From the NCBI GenBank assembly GCA_036381235.1, contig DASVDE010000016.1, positions 24,897-88,896 on the forward strand: 64,000 nt of DNA, given 5' to 3'. Positions within the stretch are counted from its first letter, which is position 1. Every line of letters begins with the position of its first letter. Below the pieces are notes generated by a model. The model worked only from the letters and a program-made list of their open reading frames with translations, was not told where the DNA came from and did no database searches. This document shows, piece by piece, positions 49,457-58,500 of the stretch. This stretch comes from DASVDE01 sp036381235. GTDB taxonomy: Bacteria; Actinomycetota; Thermoleophilia; Solirubrobacterales; 70-9. The position numbers and the translations under genes were made by a program.

Positions 49457-51649
49457 ATGGTGCGGGGCCGCGTGTTCACGGTGCCAAAAAGTCAGATTTC
49501 ATTCGCCGTCGTGGCTTGGCTCGCCGCGTCGCTGCTCTCGCTCTCATCCGTGGCCGGCGCCGCCGTGCCCGGGCACGAACGTGCCTGGGAGCTCGTGACG
49601 TCCGGCGATACAAATGGCGTGCTCCTGGCGGGGGGGCGCGGCTGGGCCCCCGATGGCGACCGGGTCGCATTCGCGACCTTCGGCACGCTGCCGGGCGCCC
49701 CGGCCGGTGACCTGCTCCAGAACGCGATAGCGACGCGTACTCCGCAGGGTTGGAGCACGGCCCCCGTGGGGAATGCCTACAGCGCGCCCGGCGCCAACTT
49801 GCTTCCTTATCCGACGCTGCTTGCAATGAGCTCTGATTTGTCCACCTGGGACTGGGTGAGTCTCTACCCCCTGCTGCCCGGCGCGCCATCCGATCCTACG
49901 CTCGCCATCTATCGCCAGCCGCTCGACGGGACGCTTACGCTGTTGGGCAGCGCCGGCGAGGAGTCCGACGGGTTCACCTTCATGGATGCCTCCGCGGACC
50001 TGGAGCATGCAGCTTTCCAGACGCAGGCTCACCTGCTTCCCGCCGACGCCGGTCGCACCCAGGGCAGTGCCGCCTACGAGTACGCGGGGTCCGCCCTTCG
50101 CCTCGTGGGCGTGGACGACACCGGCCTACCGCTCTCCTCGTGCGGGTCGGTGATCGGCAACGGGAATGCCGATCCTTTGCGAACGGCGAACGCCGTGTCC
50201 CGCGACGGCAGGCGCATCTTCTTCTCGGCGCCACCTGCCTGTGGCCAGCCGAACCGCGTATACGTGCGCGAGGACGGCGCACATACGATCGAAGTCTCCG
50301 CCTCAAGCTGTGACCGATTGGACTGCAACGCGCCGCAGGCGGTGACTTTCGTGGGGGCCACCCCCGATGGCTCGCAAGCCCTGCTCGTTACCGGCCAGCA
50401 GCTGACCGACGACGACACGGACGCGGACTTGGACCTCTACCGCCGCGACCTCCCGGGCGGCGCGCTGACCCGTCTCTCCGCAGGACCCCCGGGTGTGACA
50501 GCCAACGTGAACGTGCCGGTCGTGCGAGCGTCCGACGACGGCGAGCGGGTCTACTTCGCAGCCACCGGTGAGCTTGTGCCAGGCAGCGGGGTGGCAGGTC
50601 AGCGCAACCTGTACCTGAACGATCACGGCACCCTGCACTTCATCGCTACCGCCGGCGACATCGATCTCAGCAGGTCCGAGATCACCCCCGGCGGCGGCTC
50701 GTTCGTGTTCACGACCGCGAGCGCTCTGCTGCCGAGCGATCTCGACTCGAAAACCGACGTCTACCGCTACGACGCGGCGAGCGACACGCTCGCCCAGGTG
50801 TCCCTGGGTGTCGACGGGCGCGGCAATGAGCCGCTCAACGCCAACTTCGACTCGGAGACGTTCTTTGGGGGTCTGGTGGCGCTTCCCAACGAGCTGAAGC
50901 GGTATCTGAGCGACGATGGGCGGGTGTTTTTCGTGACCTCCGAGGCGCTCCTGCCGGAGGATCACAATCAGACGGTCGACGTCTACGAGCGCGCGGGCGG
51001 GACACTCGGGTTGGTCACTTCCGGCATGGGCGAGACGATCTCGTATATGGGGGTGAGCGCCGACGGTCGCAGCGCCTTCTTCAACACCTATGAGAGCCTC
51101 ATCCCCGCCGACCGAGACGACGGGGACGACGATGTCTACGTCGCGCGACTCGGCGGAGGCTTCCCCGAGCCCGCGCCGCCGCCGCCGGCATGCACGGGAG
51201 ACGCGTGCCAGGGACCGCCGATCAGTGGCGTCGATCGCCCCTCGCCCGACACTCTCACGAATGCAGGCGGCGATCCACAGGGGGCGCCGTTCGGGCTCCG
51301 CCCGCTGTCGGCGCGAGCGCGCCAGAGACTCGCGGCGACCGGGCGGACTCGGCTGCTCGTGGACGTGCCGGCTGCCGGCCACCTGTCGCTGGTCGCTCGC
51401 GCCCGCACCGCCCCTCCGGGGAAGGCCGAGGGACTCACCGTCGTCGGCCGCGCCGACGTGACGGTGCGCCTCCCCGGTGTGGTGCGTCTGCCGCTTCGTC
51501 TCTCTCCCGCCGCTGTGGGCATCTTGGATGCGCGGGGATCGTTGTTGCTGACGCTCTCCGTCCGCCACTCGATGCTCGGCGCCGCGTCACCATCCCGGGT
51601 CCGGCTGATCATGAAGGCGACACGCCCGCATGGGAGAAGGATCCGATGA
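49457..51649 (+). CDS. secreted beta-propeller (PD40/TolB-like) protein
   Basis: This encodes 730 residues from ATG 49457; TTG 49433 is an alternative start. A signal peptide covers about 1-36 (VAWLAASLLSLSSVAGAAVPG). Repeated strands such as VSRDGRRIFFSAPP, VRASDDGERVYFAATGEL, LSDDGRVFFVTSEALLP and VSADGRSAFFNTYESLIP are PD40-type blades of one or two propellers. The C-terminal 130 residues form a separate strand-rich domain. It is probably a surface protein. Stop and next start overlap by 4 bases (ATGA). Confidence 0.8.
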   Translation: MVRGRVFTVPKSQISFAVVAWLAASLLSLSSVAGAAVPGHERAWELVTSGDTNGVLLAGGRGWAPDGDRVAFATFGTLPGAPAGDLLQNAIATRTPQGWSTAPVGNAYSAPGANLLPYPTLLAMSSDLSTWDWVSLYPLLPGAPSDPTLAIYRQPLDGTLTLLGSAGEESDGFTFMDASADLEHAAFQTQAHLLPADAGRTQGSAAYEYAGSALRLVGVDDTGLPLSSCGSVIGNGNADPLRTANAVSRDGRRIFFSAPPACGQPNRVYVREDGAHTIEVSASSCDRLDCNAPQAVTFVGATPDGSQALLVTGQQLTDDDTDADLDLYRRDLPGGALTRLSAGPPGVTANVNVPVVRASDDGERVYFAATGELVPGSGVAGQRNLYLNDHGTLHFIATAGDIDLSRSEITPGGGSFVFTTASALLPSDLDSKTDVYRYDAASDTLAQVSLGVDGRGNEPLNANFDSETFFGGLVALPNELKRYLSDDGRVFFVTSEALLPEDHNQTVDVYERAGGTLGLVTSGMGETISYMGVSADGRSAFFNTYESLIPADRDDGDDDVYVARLGGGFPEPAPPPPACTGDACQGPPISGVDRPSPDTLTNAGGDPQGAPFGLRPLSARARQRLAATGRTRLLVDVPAAGHLSLVARARTAPPGKAEGLTVVGRADVTVRLPGVVRLPLRLSPAAVGILDARGSLLLTLSVRHSMLGAASPSRVRLIMKATRPHGRRIR

Positions 51650-54240
51650 GGGCGTTGGCGGCGGGCCTCGCGACGATGGCGGTGCTCGTCGCTGCCATGG
51701 CTCCGCAGGCGGCGCGTGCCGAGTTCGCTCTCGTGCCTGGGAGCTTCGACGTCTCTGCGGTCGATGGAGGAGGCCAACCCGAGCTCCGAGCCGGCGCGCA
51801 TCCGGATCGGCTCTTGACCACCTTTGAGTTCCTCAACGACGGGGGCGGGGATGACGGCAACGTCAAGGATCTGGTCTTGGATTTCTCGCCGGGCCTCATC
51901 GGTGACCCGACTGCCGTGCCGACTTGCCCACGTTCGGCGCTCTTTACCTCTGCCTGTCCGGAGGAGTCTCAGGTCGGCGTGGCGCGCCTCACGTTTGCCC
52001 TCTTCGGAGCCCAAGATATCCCCCTCTATAACCTCGCCCCGCAAGAGAATGAGGTGGCCGAGTTCGCTGGAATGTTCATCTTTGCCCCGATTCGGCTCTT
52101 CAGCACTGTGCGTGCGGATGGTGATTTCGGAACGCGGATTGAGCTGCGTGACATCAACCAGAACCTGCCTCTATTCGCATCAGACGTCGAGCTCTGGGGC
52201 GTGCCTGCCGATCACCAGACCGGCACGGCGATCCCTCGCCGGCCCTTCCTGACGAACGCGACGCGGTGTGGGGAGCCGCCGACGACCACGATCCGGGCGC
52301 GTTCATGGCAGCAGCGGGAAAACTGGATCAGCGCGACGAGTGCGCCCCCCGGGCCCTTGACCGGGTGCGAGGACCCGCCGTTCGATCCCGGCTTCGGCTT
52401 GACCCTCGATAGTCCGGATGCGGACTCGCCGACGGGCGCGCTCATCGAGCTGACGGTCCCGCAAAACGACGACGCCGACGCGCGCGCGACATCCCACCTG
52501 AGGGAAGTCGCGATCACCCTTCCCGAAGGAATGTCGCTCTCGCCGTCCGTTGCGGAGGGTTTGACGGCCTGCGACGAAGATCAGCTCGGTATCGGGAGCA
52601 CCCGCGCTCCGGCCTGCCCGGAGTCGTCGAAGATCGGCAGCATCGAGGTCGTGAGCCCGATACTCGCCAACCCGTTGGAGGGTGATGCCTTCTTCGGACG
52701 CCAGACGGGGGAGGGCAGATTCCAGCTGTTGCTGGCGATTCCCGGTCCGGGCTTCTGGATGAAGTTGCTCGGCTCGATTCAGGCGGATCCCCAGACCGGG
52801 CAGGTCACGGCGGTGCTCAGGGACCTCCCCCAATTCCCGCTGGCCCGAATCGGGCTGCGTTTCAAGGGCGGGCCACGGGCGCCACTCACCACGCCGCCGA
52901 GCTGTGGAATCGGTGCCGCCAGAGCCCAGCTGACTCCCTACCGAGGGACGCCAGACGTGACGGTCACTGCACCCGCGGCGATCACGAGCGGGCCGGGTGG
53001 CGGGACCTGCCTCCTCGCGGCGCCCTTTGCTCCCACGTTCGCGGCCGGCAGCTCACCCGCGCTCGCCGGCGACGACAGCGCCTTCTTTCTGACGGTGCGT
53101 CGGCCGGACGGCCACGAGCCGATCGAGCGCCTGCGGTTCGAGCTGCCCTTGGGATTAACGGCGCGTCTCGCGGGTGTGGAGCGCTGTCCGATGCAGGTCG
53201 CGATGGCCGCAGCCTGCTCCGCCGCCAGCCGCATCGGGTCGGTCGCCGTGGAGGCGGGCGCGGGGCCGAGTCCGTTACCGCTGTCCGGGGAGGTGTACCT
53301 GACCGGCCCCTACCGCGGTGCGCCGTTCGGGATTGCGCTCACCGTGCACGGGAACGCCGGACCGATTGACCTCGGCACGATCGTGGTGCCGGCCACGCTG
53401 GGCGTGGATCCGCTCGACGGGCACATGACACTCGAGACCGACGCACTGCCGCAGATTGTCGGGGGTATCCCACTGCGGCTGCAGACCTTGGGCGTCGATA
53501 TCGACCGCCCCGGCTTCATGGTTAACCCGACCTCCTGCCGCGAGGGTCGAATCAACGTCAGCATCCGTGGCGCCATCGCCACGACCACCGAACCGACCGT
53601 CCCCTATTCGCTGCGAGGCTGCGAACGCTTGCGCTTCCGCCCCACGGTTTCGGTTGCGCTCATGGATCGGCGCGAGCTTCACCTCGGCGGTAACCCGGAT
53701 CTGGAAATCGCGCTGCATCCGCGGGCCGGACACGCGAACGTCCGCACCGTCTCGATCGCGCTGCCGCGGGCGTTGAGGCTCAATCAGACCGCCTCGAGCG
53801 TGATCTGCTCCCGCGAGGAGGGCCTCGACGACAGATGCCCGAGCGGATCCAGCGTGGGGTGGGCTCGCGTGCGCACGCCGCTGCTCTCGCAGGAGCTGAC
53901 CGGTCCCGTCCACATCGTGCAACCGCGTGGAAACGGCACCCCGGACCTGTGGACGACCGTCAGCGGCGGGGGTGTGAAGATGACGCTCCGGGGCACCACC
54001 ACCAATCGGCGAAACCATCCGCTTCGCGCATCGTTCGCAGGGCTTCCCGACCTGCCCCTGTCGGAGTTCTCGTTCCGGCTGCGCGGAGATCATCAGGGAC
54101 TGCTGTCCTTGGTGGAGGGGCTCTGTCGCCGCGGCGCCCCGCGTCGCCTCTCAGCTCACAGCGAGATACAAGGGCAGAACGACGCGCGCAGCCTCGGGGT
54201 CGTACGGGTTCACGCCAATCCGCGCTGCGGCCGCCGGTAG
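51646..54240 (+). CDS. large secreted protein with four cysteine-containing repeats
   Basis: This encodes 864 residues with a signal peptide (ALAAGLATMAVLVAAMAPQA, cut near 25). Four copies of a pattern C-x(n)-CP-x2-S-x-[VI]-G-x-[AV] are present near residues 92-125 (ACPEESQVGVARL), 304-350 (ACPESSKIGSIEVVSP), 510-555 (AACSAASRIGSVAVEAG) and 720-760 (DRCPSGSSVGWARVRTP), each followed by a PLxGxV-like strand. I associate this type with Solirubrobacterales; the role is unknown. It is co-translated with the beta-propeller protein. Confidence 0.78.
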   Translation: MRALAAGLATMAVLVAAMAPQAARAEFALVPGSFDVSAVDGGGQPELRAGAHPDRLLTTFEFLNDGGGDDGNVKDLVLDFSPGLIGDPTAVPTCPRSALFTSACPEESQVGVARLTFALFGAQDIPLYNLAPQENEVAEFAGMFIFAPIRLFSTVRADGDFGTRIELRDINQNLPLFASDVELWGVPADHQTGTAIPRRPFLTNATRCGEPPTTTIRARSWQQRENWISATSAPPGPLTGCEDPPFDPGFGLTLDSPDADSPTGALIELTVPQNDDADARATSHLREVAITLPEGMSLSPSVAEGLTACDEDQLGIGSTRAPACPESSKIGSIEVVSPILANPLEGDAFFGRQTGEGRFQLLLAIPGPGFWMKLLGSIQADPQTGQVTAVLRDLPQFPLARIGLRFKGGPRAPLTTPPSCGIGAARAQLTPYRGTPDVTVTAPAAITSGPGGGTCLLAAPFAPTFAAGSSPALAGDDSAFFLTVRRPDGHEPIERLRFELPLGLTARLAGVERCPMQVAMAAACSAASRIGSVAVEAGAGPSPLPLSGEVYLTGPYRGAPFGIALTVHGNAGPIDLGTIVVPATLGVDPLDGHMTLETDALPQIVGGIPLRLQTLGVDIDRPGFMVNPTSCREGRINVSIRGAIATTTEPTVPYSLRGCERLRFRPTVSVALMDRRELHLGGNPDLEIALHPRAGHANVRTVSIALPRALRLNQTASSVICSREEGLDDRCPSGSSVGWARVRTPLLSQELTGPVHIVQPRGNGTPDLWTTVSGGGVKMTLRGTTTNRRNHPLRASFAGLPDLPLSEFSFRLRGDHQGLLSLVEGLCRRGAPRRLSAHSEIQGQNDARSLGVVRVHANPRCGRR

Positions 54241-54252
54241 CCCCAACAGACT

Positions 54253-54268
54253 CTCCCGACGTCGGGAG
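54253..54268. repeat. perfect 16-base palindrome between genes
   Basis: CTCCCGACGTCGGGAG lies 13 bases after the secreted-protein stop. It may be a hairpin terminator or a protein-binding site ahead of the acyl-CoA dehydrogenase-PKS unit. Confidence 0.5.
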
Positions 54269-54327
54269 CAGTGTGGTTCTTACGGACGTCGCGATCCCGC
54301 TCGAGCGCCGTTAACGTGCGCGGCCCC

Positions 54328-55524
54328 GTGAGTGAGTTGTACGCAACCGAGCGTCCCACGAGCGACGACGCGCACGAGGTGTTGGCGCGCGTACGCGACT
54401 TCGCGCGGCGGGAGCTCGTCCCTCAACAAGAGCACTTCGATTCCTTTCCGGACGTTCCGGTATCGCTCCATGACGCATTCCGGGACCTCGGGTTCTGCAA
54501 CTGGTGGCTTCCCGAGCGCTGCGGAGGGATGGGCCTGGGATTGGAGGAAAGCGTCGATCTCGTTTCGGAGTTGGCGTACGGCGACGCCGGGTTCGCGTTC
54601 ACCGCGTTCGTATCGATCCTGGGTACCACCATGCTGTCGCTCTACGGGGGCGCGAAGATCGAGGAGCGCTACCTGGCGCCAATGGCTGAGAATGGCTCCT
54701 TCTGCGCGACTGTCGCAAGTGAGCGCTCAGCCGGCAGCGAGCTGACCAAGATCACCACGACCGCAGCTCGCAGCGGCGAAGACCTCGTTATCAACGGCGA
54801 CAAGTTCTTCGCGACGAACGCCGGCTTCGCGAGCTTTCTCGTCGTCGTCACGCGAGCGGCCACGAATTCAGATGAGCACATGGCCGTCGTCGTGCCCCGC
54901 GACACTCCGGGAGTCCGGATGGTTAAGCGGTGGGAGATGATCGGTCTGCGCGCGTCCGGCACCTATCAGGTGTCGTTCGATCGGTGCAGGGCTTCGGCAC
55001 GAGACGTCTTGGATGGCTCTGGCCTGCGGATCCTGGAGGTCGGACTCAACGCGAGCCGGATACTTATTGCAAGCACCGCCATCGGAATCGCGAGGCGGAT
55101 TCGGGACCTGTGTATGGAGTACGCGAGGCGCAAGCGAGTCGGTGACAAGCCGCTCCTCGACAATGCCGTGTTCGCCGCGAAGCTGGGACAGATGGAGATG
55201 GATATCGATGCCATGCGGCACGTGTGTCGCAGCGCGGCACGCGAGTTCGATCTGATTATGGGCGAGGGTGACGCCGCTGAGCAATTCTTCCGAAGAGGGA
55301 CGCTCAAGTCGGCGCTCACAGCGAAGAGTTTCTGCGGGCAGACCGGCTGGAAGATCGCGGGCCTTGGGTCGGAGATGTTCGGCGGCCTCGGCTACACGCG
55401 TGACATGATCATCGACAAGCTCGTCCGCGACATCCGGCACGTGTCGATCATCGAGGGCGGGGACGATGTCCTCCGCGACCTGGTCTTCCAGCGCTACGTC
55501 CGGTCCGAAGACCTGCGGGTCTAG
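54328..55524 (+). CDS. acyl-CoA dehydrogenase family flavoprotein next to the PKS
   Basis: This encodes 398 residues from GTG 54328; GTG 54316 is an alternative. The family regions are AYGDAGFAFTAFVSILG, the FAD segment CATVASERSAGSELTKITTT, RWEMIGLRASGTYQVSFD and the C-terminal GLGSEMFGGLGYTRDMIIDK. The catalytic base is probably E376 in SIIEGGDDVLRD. It would make an alpha,beta-unsaturated acyl thioester. With only 57 bases to the PKS, it probably prepares a starter or extender unit or edits the product; the substrate is not known. Confidence 0.85.
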   Translation: MSELYATERPTSDDAHEVLARVRDFARRELVPQQEHFDSFPDVPVSLHDAFRDLGFCNWWLPERCGGMGLGLEESVDLVSELAYGDAGFAFTAFVSILGTTMLSLYGGAKIEERYLAPMAENGSFCATVASERSAGSELTKITTTAARSGEDLVINGDKFFATNAGFASFLVVVTRAATNSDEHMAVVVPRDTPGVRMVKRWEMIGLRASGTYQVSFDRCRASARDVLDGSGLRILEVGLNASRILIASTAIGIARRIRDLCMEYARRKRVGDKPLLDNAVFAAKLGQMEMDIDAMRHVCRSAAREFDLIMGEGDAAEQFFRRGTLKSALTAKSFCGQTGWKIAGLGSEMFGGLGYTRDMIIDKLVRDIRHVSIIEGGDDVLRDLVFQRYVRSEDLRV

Positions 55525-55537
55525 AGCACTCAGACGG

Positions 55538-55581
55538 GCACTCCTTTTGGCGGACCTTGCGGCCTTCGGTAGAAGGAGTGC
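55538..55581 (+). promoter_or_regulatory. stem that can hide the PKS ribosome binding site
   Basis: GCACTCCTTTT (55538-55548) pairs with AGAAGGAGTGC (55571-55581), eleven pairs with one G-T. The right arm contains the PKS Shine-Dalgarno GAAGGAG (55572-55578), 3 bases before the GTG start. In RNA this would close the ribosome site, so translation may need opening by another factor or by coupling. Confidence 0.6.
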
Positions 55582-58500
55582 GTGTCGAGTTCGCCGGTCA
55601 CTCCCTGGGTTCTGTCAGATCCGAGCAAGGGCGCTCTGCTCGGCTTGGCGCACGACCTCCAGACCTACCTGCGCGACGAGCCGGACGTCGATGTTGGCGA
55701 TCTCGGCTACACACTCGCCGGCGAGCGACAGCAGCTCGGGCATCGCGCCGTCGTCTCGGGCCGGGACCCCGGTGACTTTCAGCGCGCGCTCCAGGCAATC
55801 GAGCTCGGATCGCCGGCGCCGAATCTGATTGAGGGCTTCGCCGAGCGCCCGGAGGAGGCGGTCTTCGTGTTCCCGCCCCACGGTCCCGAGTGGGCGGGTA
55901 TGGGGCGCGAGCTGCTCGAGACCTCCGACACGTTTCGCCGCCATATCGAGGCGTGTGAGGAGGCGCTCGAGCCGTTCATCGAGTGGTCGCTCGTCGACGT
56001 CCTGCGTGAAGTCGACGGGGCGCCGGGGCTCGAGCGCTGCGACGTGGCCCAGCCGGCCATCCTCGCGGTCTCGATCGCGCTCGCAGAGCTGCTGCGCTCC
56101 TATGGCGTCGAGCCCGTGGCGACCCTGGGCCACAGCATCGGGGACGTCCCAGCGGCGTACATGGCGGGCGGGCTCTCGCTCGACGACGCCGCGCGTGTCA
56201 TGGCCCTCTGGAGCCAGGCGCAGGAGACGCTGCGCGACCGCGGAGGTATGGTGTCGGTGCAGCTGCCGCCGGCAGAGCTCCTGCCCTACCTCGAGCCCCG
56301 GTCTGCGCACCTGAACGTCGCGGGGTACAACGGACCGCGCGTCACCGTGGTCACCGGGGACAGCGAACCGCTCGAGGAGCTGCTCGAGGAGCTGCACGCC
56401 GACGGCGTCCGCGCCCACCGGGTCAGCGTCCCCCTCGCCGCGCACTCGCCCCACATCGACGAGATCCACGAGCGAATGCTCTCCGACTTGGCGCCCATCG
56501 CCCCTCGGTCCGGCCGCCTGCCCTTCTACTCCTCGTTCGCTGGCGACAAGCTCGACACGGCCCTCCTGGACGCCGCCTACTGGCCGCGGGCGTTGAGGGA
56601 GGTGGTCGAGTTCGAGCGGGCGACGCGGGCGGTCCTCGAGGCGGGGCACCGGGTCCTGATCGAGGTCAGTCCGCACCCGGTGCTGACGTTCGGAATGCGG
56701 CAGACGGCTGACGCCTTCGGCGCTGGCGTCATCCTCGGCAGCATGCGGCGCGGGCACGCGGGCCCCGACCGCATCGCGGCCTGCCTCGCCGAGGCATGGG
56801 TCCACGGCGTCGACGTCGAGTGGAGCGCGGCGTTCGACGAAAGCGAGCAGCGACGACTGGACCTTCCCCGCAGCGGCGCCGGAGACGAGCCCGACGAGCG
56901 GGAGAGCCTGCGCGAGCGCCTGCTCTCCGCCTCGGCGGGCGAGCGGGACGCGTTGGCCGGGGAGATCGTGCGCAACCACGTCGCGGCGGCCCTCGGCTTG
57001 CCGGACGTCGGCGACGTACCTCTTGGGCGTTCGTTCAAGGAGCTCGGCGTCGAGTCCGCAAGCGCGGTCGAGCTCGTGGAGCGACTCAGCCAGTTGCTCG
57101 AGATTCGCCTGCCCCCGACGGCCGCGTTCGATCATCCCACCTCCGCCGCGCTTGCGGAGCGGGTGCTGGCGGAAGTGCTTGGCGTGGCGCCGGCGGTCAC
57201 TCGGGGACGCCGCCCCGTGTCCGTCGCCTTGGACGAGCCGATCGCGATCGTCGGGATCGGCTGTCGCCTTCCGGGCGGGGTCGGCTCGGCCGAGGATCTG
57301 TGGCGGCTGCTCGACGACGGCAAGGATGCGATCGGGAGCTTTCCGGAGGACCGCGGCTGGGATCTCGATCGCCTCTACGACCCCGATCCAGACCGCCCGG
57401 GCACCTGCTATGTCCGGACGGGCGGGTTCCTTTACGATGCACCGGAGTTCGACGCGGAGTTCTTCGGCATCTCTCCGCGCGAGGCGCTGGGCATGGATCC
57501 CCAGCAGCGGTTGCTGTTGCAGATTGCCTGGGAGGCGCTTGAGGACGCCGGCATCGATCCACACTCGCTGCGTGGCAGCGACACCGGGGTGTTCGCCGGG
57601 ATGTTCCCGCAGGAGTACGGCCCCCGCCTGCACGAGGCGAACGTCACCGCCGGCTACTCGCTGACCGGCAACCTGATCAGTGTGGCGTCCGGCCGCGTCG
57701 CGTACTCGTTCGGCTTCGAAGGCCCGGCGCTGACGATCGACACCGCCTGCTCGTCGTCGCTGGTGGCGGTGCACCACGCGTGCGCGGCCTTGCGGCAGGG
57801 CGAGTGCTCGCTGGCCCTGGCGGGTGGAGTCACGGTGCTCTCGACGCCGGGCCTGCTCGTCGAGTTCAGCCACCAGCGCGGGCTCGCGCCGGACGGTCGC
57901 TGCAAGGCGTTCGGGGCGGCGGCGGACGGCACCGGCTTCGCGGAGGGGGCCGGTCTGCTCGTGCTCGAGCGGCTGTCTGAGGCCCGTCGCCAGGGACACC
58001 ACGTCCTTGCGGTGGTGCGCGGCAGCGCGGTCAACCAGGACGGCGCCTCGAACGGATTGACGGCGCCGAACGGGCCCTCGCAGGAGCTTGTGATCAGGCA
58101 GGCGCTGGCGAACGCGAGGTTGTCGGCAGCGGACGTCGACGCGGCGGAGGCGCATGGGACGGGGACGACGCTGGGGGATCCGATCGAGGCGCGAGCACTG
58201 ATCGCCACGTACGGTCAGGAGCGCTCGAACGGACCGCTCTACGTCGGTTCGCTCAAGTCCAACATCGGCCACACGAATGCGGCGGCGGGCGTGGCCGGGG
58301 TGATCAAGATGGTCGAGGCGCTGCGGCGCGAGCGGCTGCCCCGGTCGCTGCACTGCGTGGAGCCCTCGCCGCACGTGGACTGGTCGGCGGGCGCTGTCGA
58401 GCTGCTGCACGAGTCGGTGGAATGGCCGGCGGGCGAGCGCCTGCGGCGGGCGGCGGTCTCCTCGTTCGGCATCAGCGGAACCAATGCCCACCTGATCCTC

